Positions 17,881 to 26,073 of a stretch of 64,000 nucleotides of DNA are shown here, piece by piece. The notes under the pieces were generated by a model that saw nothing but the letters and a program-made list of their open reading frames with translations, had not been told where the DNA came from and ran no database searches. The position numbers were made by a program, and so were the translations under genes. Origin of the DNA: Roseihalotalea indica (GTDB taxonomy: Bacteria; Bacteroidota; Bacteroidia; Cytophagales; Cyclobacteriaceae); NCBI RefSeq assembly GCF_022458895.1, contig NZ_JAINFL010000006.1:1-64000 (forward strand), in the 5' to 3' direction. Position 1 is the first letter of the stretch. Every line of letters starts with the position of its first letter.

Positions 17881-18966
17881 ATGAGCAAGCTTAAGTTTTA
17901 TGATAATGCCTTCTTGGATGCTATGCGCCAACAAACTGATCCTTTGGCCGACCAAGCCATTGCCGATCTAATGCAGAATAAACAATTATCCCAATACCGG
18001 GAGATTATCCAGGCTTTAACCACCAATTCGTATGAGCTGCCAAAAGGACTACCGGACTCGGTGGTACATTTTTTTGAGAGTACCCGCAAGCTACCAACCT
18101 GGGCTGATGAAACGTTAATTCGGCAGGGACAGCAGTTCTTTGAAAAAAACATTTCTGACCTGTTACTGATGCTGGCCTTATTATCATTACCCTATGATTA
18201 TGCTTCTGCAAAGGGAGTTCAGGTCCTTTACTTATCTAAACGATTACGTCATAACCCGGCTAAGAGGCTGGCAGAAACCGGGCAATATTTACTGGATGTA
18301 GGAGAGAAAAATGGCTTTAGTCCTCAGGGTAAAGCTATTTGCAGCGCTCAAAAAGTACGGTTAACCCACGCCGCAGTTCGGTATCATATTTTAAGGGGAG
18401 AAGAATGGGACGAAACCTGGGGAAGCCCTGTCAATCAGGAAGACATGGCCGGGACAAATCTATCTATGTCTTTGCTGCCCATTCGGGGTATGCGTAAAAT
18501 TGGCATTACCGTGAGCCAGGAAGAGGCTAATTCTTATGTTCATCTTTGGAATGTAGCTAGTTTTATTATGGGAGTAGACGAGCGGTTGCTGCCCGATAAT
18601 TCAAAAGAAGCCTTTTGGCTCACCAGGCAAATTGCTAAACGTCAACACAGCTCAAGCGAGGCTGGTAGAGCGCTCACTCAATCATTACTAACCGTAATTC
18701 CCACCAATAAAAACTTTGACGGACAAGGTTTGGCTACTCGCTATATGCGGTTTTTATTGGGCGATGAAACGGCTGATATTCTGGCACTCCCCTCAACATC
18801 CATTCCTGATCAGTGGCTGACGGCACCCCTCAAAGGGTTTAGCCAGTTACGTCAGTGGATGGGAAGCCGGGCCCAGCAGTATTATGACACCCGACAGCGT
18901 TTAATGCGGCAAATAAAGCAAACCCAGGCTCAGCCATTTGCTGTTCCTTCCTCGCTTAAAACATAG
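17881..18966 (+). CDS. Oxygenase MpaB / latex-clearing-protein family (DUF2236)
   Basis: This is a 361-residue mostly helical protein of the MpaB/rubber oxygenase catalytic family (formerly DUF2236). Visible landmarks are the ARYHI-type histidine segment (RLTHAAVRYHI), and HLWNVASFIMGVDERLLPDN near the middle. Characterised relatives are b-type heme proteins that cleave polyisoprene (Lcp) or modify terpenoids in fungi. No heme motif can be proved by eye and the substrate here is unknown. The frame runs back to an ATG at 17845, but starting at 17881 leaves 63 bp rather than 27 bp to the divergent PPK2 start and gives a cleaner N-terminus. Confidence 0.75.
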   Translation: MSKLKFYDNAFLDAMRQQTDPLADQAIADLMQNKQLSQYREIIQALTTNSYELPKGLPDSVVHFFESTRKLPTWADETLIRQGQQFFEKNISDLLLMLALLSLPYDYASAKGVQVLYLSKRLRHNPAKRLAETGQYLLDVGEKNGFSPQGKAICSAQKVRLTHAAVRYHILRGEEWDETWGSPVNQEDMAGTNLSMSLLPIRGMRKIGITVSQEEANSYVHLWNVASFIMGVDERLLPDNSKEAFWLTRQIAKRQHSSSEAGRALTQSLLTVIPTNKNFDGQGLATRYMRFLLGDETADILALPSTSIPDQWLTAPLKGFSQLRQWMGSRAQQYYDTRQRLMRQIKQTQAQPFAVPSSLKT

Positions 18967-19129
18967 CCAGGGTCAAGGCATAATTGATAATTATAAGCTC
19001 TGTCTGAATAATAGGGATAACTTGAGAAGAAAGCATTTCGAAGAATGTAAGGTTTTGCGAATTATGGGATTTGTAAAACGGCGTGAAAGCCTGAACTTTT
19101 CAAAAAATTAACCTCAGACCCTTTTCCCT

Positions 19130-19699
19130 ATGTCTTTAAAATCCGGCATTCTTCTTCTAGTCAACATTCTATTTGTTTCAATACTGCTAAGCTCCTGCCA
19201 AAGCAGTAAAACCGCTTTCGGTAATTCATACTACTTTAAGGCTACTCCTAAAACTATTGCTGATAGCAATGAAGAAGGAGACGCTGAACAAGCCGTCGCT
19301 TCTATTGAAAGTATACAAAACGAGCCGACTTCTTTAGAGGAGCGCAAAGAAGCCCTTGACCGTAAAATTGTATCTCTGGAAAACCGGCAAAAGTCAATTG
19401 AGCAGACAAAAGCCGATATAAAGCGTGCCTCAACCCCTCAGGCCAAGAGAGCTTTTCGGAAAGAACAAAGAGCCGAAAAAAAAGCGTTTCGGGGCGAATT
19501 GAAGGAGTTAGTGAAGGATATTCGTACTGCACCGGAAGAATTACAGAAAGAAAATCTATCCAGTAATGGTCGCTTGGGCTTAATTTTCGCCGCTATTGGC
19601 TTGGTTTTGCTGTTAGTAGTTCCCGGCCAGGTTGGCTATATTCTGGGTACCATCCTGTTGGTTGTAGGACTATTATTATTGATCCTGGATCTGGTGTAA
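19130..19699 (+). CDS. Lipoprotein with a coiled-coil and C-terminal membrane helices
   Basis: This is a 189-residue protein with a signal segment ending LLSSC (Cys about residue 23). A charged helical region (about 75-140) rich in Lys, Glu and Arg is likely coiled coil. The last 45 residues form one or two hydrophobic helices (GLIFAAIGLVLLLVVPGQVG, then GTILLVVGLLLLILDLV). It would be held in the membrane at both ends. I do not recognise the family. It is apparently monocistronic, and the next gene is convergent. Confidence 0.65.
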   Translation: MSLKSGILLLVNILFVSILLSSCQSSKTAFGNSYYFKATPKTIADSNEEGDAEQAVASIESIQNEPTSLEERKEALDRKIVSLENRQKSIEQTKADIKRASTPQAKRAFRKEQRAEKKAFRGELKELVKDIRTAPEELQKENLSSNGRLGLIFAAIGLVLLLVVPGQVGYILGTILLVVGLLLLILDLV

Positions 19700-19763
19700 T
19701 TGCTTTATCAGCAGTCGATCGCCAATATGTAAGAATTTATTCAAAAGCGAATAATCGTGCTTT

Positions 19764-21329
19764 TCAGGCTACAGCGCTTTCCCGGGATCGGATACGGCGC
19801 TGGGCTTTTTCCTGAATAACCTCCTGCACGCTGCGCTTATGAATTTTGCTCTCTAACCAGGAGATAATATCAAAATAAATGAAAGCCCGGCCTTCATACG
19901 GGCTGTCAATCAGGGTGAGCAATTGCCGGTGAAGCTGCTCAAAGCGTAAAAGTAATTCCTGCTCAGTAGTTTCGGAAGAAAGGTTCTTCAGGAAGCGCAA
20001 AATATACGTTTGGTACTGGTGAAGGTCATCTTTCAGGAGTAAAAAGCGATAGGTTGATTTAATTAGGTAATCAATTAAGTCAGTATTTCCCTGCTCGTAA
20101 TGGCTAATCAGGTTTAGAATACGGGCAAAGCAGTGAATATCTTCCCGAAGGTCTACCTGTTGCTCGTTAATAATTTTTTGCAACCAGAAGCTGGCTCGCC
20201 GGTAATCGCTGGCACCAAAATACATACAGGCAATTTTATAGTAAAAGGTAATCGTGGCGTGTCGCCCCAGTTGGTCTACAAACTGATCCAGGACCTGCGC
20301 TTTCCGTTCTACCAGGGCAATTCCCTCATGAAATTTACCAGTAAGAAAATACGAGTTGATTTCATGAATAGTAAGATATTTGAATAGCATAGCCCGTAGG
20401 TTTTCATTCAGCCCCAGGTTTGGAATCTGGTCTACTTCTTTGAGTTTTTGCATGGTTTCCTGAAACTCCTGATAGCGGTATAACCGCTGCTGAGCAATAA
20501 GCAGCTTATGAAGCCCCCGAATGTAAGTCATCGTTTTTAATGGGATAAACTCAGGGTGCTGGTCAAAAAGGGAAACCCAGCGTTGCGTATAATCAAACGC
20601 GCCCTCAAAGTTTTGGGTAAAAAGGTAGTAGGTAACATAGACCTCATACAGTTGCAGCCGCTCGTGAAAGGAGAGCGTAGCTTCATCATAAGAAGGCAAA
20701 TGGTCATTGATATATTGAGCTATTTCATCAGAATAAGCCTCTTTTCGTACAAACCCCTTTTTTACGTACCAGTAATTCAATCGTACCTGAATGTTAGAAA
20801 GCAGGTTAATATTGCTGATCTTTTGTGTAACATCCTGTACTTCCTGAATAATATCATTCACCTTCTGCTGGCTTTCTCCGCCTACGCCTTGGGCAAAAAC
20901 CTGCTTTTGCAACTTTAAAATTTCCAGGTTCAGTTCCAGGTTGTCATTTCTGGAAACGAGCCGTTTTGCTTTATTTAACACCTTCGTACACTGCTGATAA
21001 AGCCCTCGGTCTAGCAGCAATTGAGCGTGGTCAATACATTCTCTGGTTTGAATATCTTTACTACGATGCATGTGAAACTCACGCAGAAAGTGTAGTGTTT
21101 TATGGTACAGGTGAGCTTTTAAATTAGAAAACTGCTCAGCTTTTAACTGCGGGTATTTTTCTAAAACCGCATCATCATCCGGAAGCTGCTGTAGAGTATA
21201 GGCTTCAAACAATTGCTGGATCTTCAAATCACTTCCTAACTTTTGTAATTCAAGAGTGATATACCGCTTTTCACTCCTGCTTAGAGAGAAAAGTAGGGTT
21301 TGCAGGTCTGCGGATTTAGGCTTAGCCAT
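19764..21329 (-). CDS. Conserved-looking helical (TPR-like) protein of unknown function
   Basis: This is a 521-residue soluble protein with no signal peptide. It opens with KSADLQTLLFSLSRSEKRYI, followed by repeated amphipathic helices with a TPR-like rhythm (for example LLDRGLYQQCTKVLNKAKRL and ALVERKAQVLDQF). It ends in a basic tail (KAQRRIRSRESAVA). The phrase LSRSEKRY is familiar from Bacteroidota hypothetical proteins, but I cannot assign a function. It is divergent from leuA with a 163-bp gap. Confidence 0.65.
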   Translation of the reverse strand: MAKPKSADLQTLLFSLSRSEKRYITLELQKLGSDLKIQQLFEAYTLQQLPDDDAVLEKYPQLKAEQFSNLKAHLYHKTLHFLREFHMHRSKDIQTRECIDHAQLLLDRGLYQQCTKVLNKAKRLVSRNDNLELNLEILKLQKQVFAQGVGGESQQKVNDIIQEVQDVTQKISNINLLSNIQVRLNYWYVKKGFVRKEAYSDEIAQYINDHLPSYDEATLSFHERLQLYEVYVTYYLFTQNFEGAFDYTQRWVSLFDQHPEFIPLKTMTYIRGLHKLLIAQQRLYRYQEFQETMQKLKEVDQIPNLGLNENLRAMLFKYLTIHEINSYFLTGKFHEGIALVERKAQVLDQFVDQLGRHATITFYYKIACMYFGASDYRRASFWLQKIINEQQVDLREDIHCFARILNLISHYEQGNTDLIDYLIKSTYRFLLLKDDLHQYQTYILRFLKNLSSETTEQELLLRFEQLHRQLLTLIDSPYEGRAFIYFDIISWLESKIHKRSVQEVIQEKAQRRIRSRESAVA

Positions 21330-21427
21330 CGTATTTATAAATCGCTATTTATTCTTAATTTTTAAGTAGTAGGGTAATATTACAAAAAAGCACAGAGTTA
21401 GCCATCGTAATAGTTGCTTTTTTTGTA

Positions 21428-21457
21428 TTTGTTAATCGACTCAAACTGCTAATTTTC
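21428..21457 (+). promoter_or_regulatory. Predicted Bacteroidota-type promoter for the leu operon
   Basis: TTTG at 21428-21431 and TAATTTTC at 21450-21457 are 18 bp apart, close to the TTG / TAnnTTTG pattern of Bacteroidota primary-sigma promoters, with one mismatch in the -7 box. It would place the transcript start about 30 nt before leuA. No leader peptide was found here. Confidence 0.45.
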
Positions 21458-21492
21458 GCGTTCTTGAAATGTAAAAATTACCGTTTCATCAT

Positions 21493-22650
21493 ATGAAAGA
21501 TAGAATTTTCATTTTCGATACAACATTAAGGGATGGCGAACAGGTACCCGGAGCGAAACTGAATCCGGAAGAAAAGCTCATTCTGGCCCAGCAGTTAGAA
21601 AAGTTAGGAGTCGATATTATTGAGGCAGGATTTCCAATTTCGTCACCGCAGGATTTTAAGGCGGTAAAAAAAATTGCCGAGACCCTGACCAAATCAACCG
21701 TTTGTGCGCTGGCCAGAGGACTAGACGCTGATATTGATACCGCTGCCCGAGCCGTTGAAAATGCGGCGAATCCCCGAATTCACACCTTCATCTCAGTGTC
21801 GGATATTCATATCAAACACCAAATGCGCAAGACCCGCGATGAGGTGTTGAAAATGGTAGAGCATGCAGTAAGCCATGCTAGAAAGTACTGTGACAACGTA
21901 GAGTTCTCACCGATGGATGCTTCCCGGGCCGATATTGATTACCTCATTAAATTTACCAAAGTAGCGATTGATGCCGGGGCTACTACAATTAATTTACCCG
22001 ATACGGTAGGGTATGCCATTCCGGAAGAGTGGGGAGCCATGTGTAAGCGAATGGTAGAAGAGATTCCTGCTTTCAAAGATGAAGTGGTCATGAGTATGCA
22101 TACCCACGATGATCTTGGGCTGGCTACGGCCAATGCGATTGCCGGTATTACCAATGGTGCCCGGCAGATAGAATGCACATTAAATGGAGTAGGGGAGCGG
22201 GCTGGTAACTGCTCGCTGGAAGAAGTGGTAATGATTATCAACAGCCGCTACAAAAATCGCTTTGAAACCAGAATTAACCCTCAGGAACTAGTGCCAACCA
22301 GCCGGATGGTTTCTTCTACCATGCACTTGCCCGTGCAAGCTAATAAAGCCATTGTGGGAGCGAATGCTTTCGCACATTCATCAGGCATTCATCAAGACGG
22401 TATCATTAAGTTTCGCGAAAACTTTGAGATCATTGACCCGGCTACAGTGGGCGCTGAGGGTTCAGCCATTGTTCTTACAGCCCGCAGCGGGCGGCATGCT
22501 TTATTATACAAGCTGCGTGCATTAGGGTATGAAGTGAATAAAGATGATGTAGAAGATGTGTACCAGCAATTTTTAGAGCTGGCCGATAAGGAAAAAGAAG
22601 TGACCGATGCTGCGCTGAAAGATATGATGGAAGAAATGCTAGCTCAGTAG
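21493..22650 (+). CDS. leuA: 2-isopropylmalate synthase, short form
   Basis: LeuA condenses acetyl-CoA with 2-ketoisovalerate, the first committed step of leucine synthesis. Motifs are DTTLRDGEQVPG near the start (metal and substrate site), HTHDDLGLATAN (metal-binding His pair), NGVGERAGNCSLEE and AHSSGIHQDG. At 385 residues it ends soon after the catalytic barrel and subdomain. The roughly 120-residue C-terminal LeuA dimer domain, which binds leucine in the long enzymes, is absent. Direct feedback inhibition of the classical kind is therefore not expected. It is the first gene of the leu block and leuC follows after 44 bp. Confidence 0.93.
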   Translation: MKDRIFIFDTTLRDGEQVPGAKLNPEEKLILAQQLEKLGVDIIEAGFPISSPQDFKAVKKIAETLTKSTVCALARGLDADIDTAARAVENAANPRIHTFISVSDIHIKHQMRKTRDEVLKMVEHAVSHARKYCDNVEFSPMDASRADIDYLIKFTKVAIDAGATTINLPDTVGYAIPEEWGAMCKRMVEEIPAFKDEVVMSMHTHDDLGLATANAIAGITNGARQIECTLNGVGERAGNCSLEEVVMIINSRYKNRFETRINPQELVPTSRMVSSTMHLPVQANKAIVGANAFAHSSGIHQDGIIKFRENFEIIDPATVGAEGSAIVLTARSGRHALLYKLRALGYEVNKDDVEDVYQQFLELADKEKEVTDAALKDMMEEMLAQ

Positions 22651-22694
22651 ATCAACAATAGGAATTTGATTCATTTTCAGTATTAGAATATTTT

Positions 22695-24110
22695 ATGTCA
22701 GGAAAAACGCTATTCGACAAAATTTGGGATCAGCATGTGGTTAGCAGCATTGAAGATGGTCCCGATGTGCTGTATATCGATCGCCATTTTATTCATGAGG
22801 TAACCAGTCCTCAGGCATTTAACGGGCTGGCTCAGCGTGGTGTTGGGGTGTTCCGTCCCAAACAAACCATCGCTACTGCCGACCATAACGTACCTACCGA
22901 AAATCAGCATCTTCCCATTCAGGAAGCGCTATCACGTACTCAGGTCAATAAACTGACAGAAAACTGTGCGAAGTTTGGGGTGGAACTATACGGCTTAGGC
23001 CACCCATATCAAGGTATTGTGCATGTTATCGGACCAGAATTAGGAATTACGCTGCCCGGCATGACCATCGTCTGTGGTGATAGTCATACATCTACTCACG
23101 GTGCGTTGGGGAATATTGCCTTTGGTATTGGAACCAGCGAAGTAGAGCAGGTTTTAGCGACCCAGTGCATTCTGCAAACCAAGCCTAAGAAAATGAAAAT
23201 TGAGGTGAATGGTGAATTAGCTGAAGGAGTGCTTTCTAAGGACATCATCTTGTACATCATTTCTCAAATCTCGGCCAGTGGTGGCACCGGTTATTTTGTG
23301 GAGTATGCCGGATCAGCCATCCGCAGCCTTTCTATGGAGGCCCGGATGACCATCTGCAACATGAGTATTGAGATGGGAGCCCGCGGAGGAATGATTGCAC
23401 CCGATGAAACCACCATTGAGTATATTCGTGGGCGGGAATTTGCCCCCAAAGGTGAAGAGTTTGATCGTCTGGTAGATTACTGGAAAACTCTGCCCAGCGA
23501 CCCCGACGCTGAATACGATGAAGTTTTAACTTTTAAGGCTGAAGACATTACACCTTTCATTACCTATGGAACGAACCCGGGTATGGGTATAAAACTGACG
23601 GAAGCGATTCCTACATTAGAGGACATCCCGGAAGAAGAGCAAGGCTCATTTACAAAGTCTTTGCAATACATGGGCCTGGAGCCAGGACAATCATTATTAG
23701 GAAAGAAAGTAAACTACGTATTCATCGGAAGCTGCACCAATTCTCGTATCGAAGACCTGCGGAAAGTGGCTGATTTGGTGAAAGGTCGGCAGAAAGCGGC
23801 TCACGTGAATGCCATGATTATTCCCGGCTCAAAGCAGGTAGAACAACAGGCGCGAAAAGAAGGCTTGGATATGATCTTTCAGGAAGCAGGATTTGAATTG
23901 CGGCAACCGGGCTGCTCTGCCTGTCTGGGCATGAACGAAGACAAAGTACCCAAAGGAGAATACTGCGTTTCTACCTCTAACCGGAATTTTGAAGGTCGCC
24001 AGGGACCGGGAGCGCGTACGTTTCTGGCAAGCCCGCTGACCGCCGCCGCCACCGCAATCAACGGGTATATTACGGATGTTCGTGAGATGCTTGAGCCAGA
24101 GCTAGTGTAA
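22695..24110 (+). CDS. leuC: 3-isopropylmalate dehydratase large subunit
   Basis: LeuC, with LeuD, isomerises 2-isopropylmalate to 3-isopropylmalate using a [4Fe-4S] cluster. The 471-residue aconitase-like protein shows [12 protein letters not shown], the cluster cysteine in [11 protein letters not shown], and the paired cysteines in GCSACLGMN. Length and order agree with bacterial LeuC. It lies 44 bp after leuA and 37 bp before leuD, so co-transcription is likely. Confidence 0.96.
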   Translation: MSGKTLFDKIWDQHVVSSIEDGPDVLYIDRHFIHEVTSPQAFNGLAQRGVGVFRPKQTIATADHNVPTENQHLPIQEALSRTQVNKLTENCAKFGVELYGLGHPYQGIVHVIGPELGITLPGMTIVCGDSHTSTHGALGNIAFGIGTSEVEQVLATQCILQTKPKKMKIEVNGELAEGVLSKDIILYIISQISASGGTGYFVEYAGSAIRSLSMEARMTICNMSIEMGARGGMIAPDETTIEYIRGREFAPKGEEFDRLVDYWKTLPSDPDAEYDEVLTFKAEDITPFITYGTNPGMGIKLTEAIPTLEDIPEEEQGSFTKSLQYMGLEPGQSLLGKKVNYVFIGSCTNSRIEDLRKVADLVKGRQKAAHVNAMIIPGSKQVEQQARKEGLDMIFQEAGFELRQPGCSACLGMNEDKVPKGEYCVSTSNRNFEGRQGPGARTFLASPLTAAATAINGYITDVREMLEPELV

Positions 24111-24147
24111 ACGTATTGATTCATTCAACAAGAGCATTCTACTAATC

Positions 24148-24744
24148 ATGGATAAATTTAAAACCTTAACATCTACCATCGTTCCTCTTCCCAATCAGAA
24201 TGTAGATACGGATCAGATCATTCCGGCGCGCTTTCTGAAAGCCACTACCCGGGAAGGCTTTGGAGACAATCTGTTTTGTGACTGGAGATACGATGATCAG
24301 GGTAATCCGAAAGACGATTTCATTTTGAATGACCCTACCGTTAGCGGAGAAATTCTGGTGGCCGGAAAGAACTTCGGAAGTGGCTCTAGCCGCGAACATG
24401 CCGCCTGGGCTATCTACGATTATGGATTTAAAGCGGTAGTTTCCAGCTTTTTTGCGGATATCTTTAAAAATAACGCACTGAATAACGGGCTTCTGCCTGT
24501 GCAGGTAAGTGAGGCTTTTCTACAGAAAATCTTCCGGCACTACGCTGAGCAACCCGATACGAAACTACGAATTGATCTCTCTACCCAGACAATCACGTTG
24601 GTAGATACCGGAGATTCAGAATCTTTTGATATTAATCCCTACAAAAAGTACTGTCTGGAACAAGGGTACGATGACATTGACTATCTATTTAGTCAGAAGG
24701 AAAAAATTGAAAACTACGAGAAGCAGGCGCTTTATACCATCTAA
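24148..24744 (+). CDS. leuD: 3-isopropylmalate dehydratase small subunit
   Basis: This 198-residue swivel-domain subunit completes the isopropylmalate isomerase with LeuC. The N-terminal [12 protein letters not shown] and the substrate-loop motif [13 protein letters not shown] are diagnostic of LeuD. Full length, typical ATG start, 42 bp before leuB. Confidence 0.95.
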   Translation: MDKFKTLTSTIVPLPNQNVDTDQIIPARFLKATTREGFGDNLFCDWRYDDQGNPKDDFILNDPTVSGEILVAGKNFGSGSSREHAAWAIYDYGFKAVVSSFFADIFKNNALNNGLLPVQVSEAFLQKIFRHYAEQPDTKLRIDLSTQTITLVDTGDSESFDINPYKKYCLEQGYDDIDYLFSQKEKIENYEKQALYTI

Positions 24745-24786
24745 CTTCTATCTTTACGCGCCTTAGTCAACAAAAACGTCAAAATA

Positions 24787-25869
24787 ATGCAAAAAAAATT
24801 AGCGGTTTTAGCTGGTGACGGAATTGGTCCGGAAGTGACCAAACAAGCTTTGAAAGTACTTCGTGCGGTGGAACGAGCCTACGGTCACACCTTTACTTAT
24901 GAAGAAGGAGCTGTTGGTGCAGCTGCCATCGATCAGACGGGAGATCCCTTCCCGAAAGAAACGGAGAAACTTTGTTTAGAAGCTGACGCCATCCTTTTTG
25001 GTGCTATTGGCCACCCTAAGTATGATAATGATCCCAATGCAAAAGTCCGGCCTGAGCAGGGGTTGTTAGCTATGCGGAAGAAGTTGGGGTTGTTCAGTAA
25101 CATCCGTCCCATTAAAAGCTACCCGGCGATTAGCAAAATTTCTCCATTAAAAGGCAAAGTAGTAGCCGATGTTGATTTCGTGGTTTTCCGGGAGCTAACC
25201 GGAGGAATTTATTTTGGCGAACCCCGGGGACGTAATGAAAAAGGAGATGTGGCTTTTGATACCTGCATCTACAGCAAAGAAGAAATTTTGCGGATTACCA
25301 AGCTTGCTTTTGAAGCTGCCGCTAAACGAGGGAAAAAGGTTACTTTGGTCGACAAAGCAAACGTACTGGCTACTTCTCGCTTGTGGCGGGAAACCGTACG
25401 GGAATACAGTCAGCAATTTCCGGATATCAAGCTGGACTTCATGTATATCGATAATGCTGCTATGAAGTTAATTCAGAATCCGGGAGTGTTTGATGTAGTA
25501 CTTACCGAAAATATGTTTGGTGATATTCTGACCGATGCTGCTTCAGTAATTACCGGTTCATTAGGGATGTTACCGTCGGCCTCAATGGGTGAGAAAGCAG
25601 CCTTGTTTGAGCCTATTCACGGGTCGTATCCTGAAGTCGCCGGTCAAATGCGAGCGAACCCTATGGGGGCCATCTTATCCGCTGCCATGATGTTGAATTA
25701 TGCTTTTAATATGGTTGACGAAAGCAATGCTATTAAAGCCGCTGTTCAGCAATGTTTGGATGAAGGAGCCGTGACGGAAGACATCAATCCGGACACTCCG
25801 CTGTCTACCGAAGCAGTAGGAGACAAGGTTGCAACGCTGGTTTATTCCAGCAATCGAGTTAACGCCTGA
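24787..25869 (+). CDS. leuB: 3-isopropylmalate dehydrogenase
   Basis: LeuB oxidises and decarboxylates 3-isopropylmalate to 2-ketoisocaproate with NAD. The 360-residue protein starts KLAVLAGDGIGPEVT and contains ENMFGDILTDAASVITGSLG (metal and cofactor region) and EPIHGSYPEVAG (NAD-binding loop). It is the last leu gene. No terminator follows directly, so leu transcripts could run on into the ilv attenuator beginning about 27 bp downstream. Confidence 0.96.
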   Translation: MQKKLAVLAGDGIGPEVTKQALKVLRAVERAYGHTFTYEEGAVGAAAIDQTGDPFPKETEKLCLEADAILFGAIGHPKYDNDPNAKVRPEQGLLAMRKKLGLFSNIRPIKSYPAISKISPLKGKVVADVDFVVFRELTGGIYFGEPRGRNEKGDVAFDTCIYSKEEILRITKLAFEAAAKRGKKVTLVDKANVLATSRLWRETVREYSQQFPDIKLDFMYIDNAAMKLIQNPGVFDVVLTENMFGDILTDAASVITGSLGMLPSASMGEKAALFEPIHGSYPEVAGQMRANPMGAILSAAMMLNYAFNMVDESNAIKAAVQQCLDEGAVTEDINPDTPLSTEAVGDKVATLVYSSNRVNA

Positions 25870-25896
25870 ACATCAGTTAAATAAAGCACAAAAAGG

Positions 25897-25927
25897 TTGC
25901 AATACTCATTGACAGTCTGTATGTTTA
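25897..25927 (+). promoter_or_regulatory. Predicted Bacteroidota-type promoter for the ilv leader and ilvD operon
   Basis: TTG at 25897-25899 is followed 20 bp later by TATGTTTA (25920-25927), matching TAnnTTTG except at the last base. A transcript starting about 7 bp on would begin some 15 nt before the leader peptide ATG at 25949, a sensible layout for an attenuated operon. It lies wholly between leuB and ilvD. Confidence 0.5.
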
Positions 25928-25948
25928 GCGTTCCAAATCAAAAAGCAA

Positions 25949-26011
25949 ATGATTTTATCTATTGTCATTATCGTGGTGGTCCTAGTCATTATTACGCCAA
26001 CAACGGGGTGA
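25949..26011 (+). CDS. ilv operon leader peptide (attenuator peptide)
   Basis: This 20-codon ORF reads MILSIVIIVVVLVIITPTTG and then TGA. Thirteen of 20 residues are Ile (6), Val (5) or Leu (2), plus three Thr, the precursor of isoleucine via the downstream ilvA. Such density in a tiny ORF just upstream of ilvD is the hallmark of a ribosome-mediated attenuation leader, as in the enterobacterial ilv leader. The end of the ORF (26004 onward) can pair with the 5' side of the terminator at 26035-26068. A ribosome stalled for lack of charged Ile, Val or Leu tRNA would therefore favour read-through. It is too short for standard gene callers. Confidence 0.8.
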   Translation: MILSIVIIVVVLVIITPTTG

Positions 26012-26051
26012 GAGTAGAAGTATGTTATAACCATAAGCTCTTCTCGCCTCG
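26004..26051 (+). promoter_or_regulatory. Candidate antiterminator of the ilv attenuator
   Basis: CGGGGTGAGAG (26004-26014) can form 11 contiguous pairs, three of them G-U, with TTCTCGCCTCG (26041-26051). The 5' strand spans the leader stop codon, and the 3' strand is part of the terminator stem-loop, so the two structures exclude each other. A ribosome resting at the stop would block this pairing and allow termination. Derived by hand pairing; folding energy was not computed. Confidence 0.65.
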
Positions 26052-26068
26052 GGAAGAGCTTTTTTTTT
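26035..26068 (+). terminator. Attenuator terminator upstream of ilvD
   Basis: AAGCTCTTC (26035-26043) pairs perfectly with GAAGAGCTT (26053-26061). The stem can extend inward by TCG with CGG to leave a 3-nt loop. A run of nine T residues (26060-26068) follows. It ends 5 nt before the ilvD ATG, far too close to be an ordinary operon terminator, which argues for conditional read-through control. Confidence 0.85.
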
Positions 26069-26073
26069 AGGCC

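Noticed and set aside
21330..21492. A leader-peptide attenuator before leuA
   Set aside because: No Leu-rich short ORF or terminator hairpin was found in the 163-bp gap.
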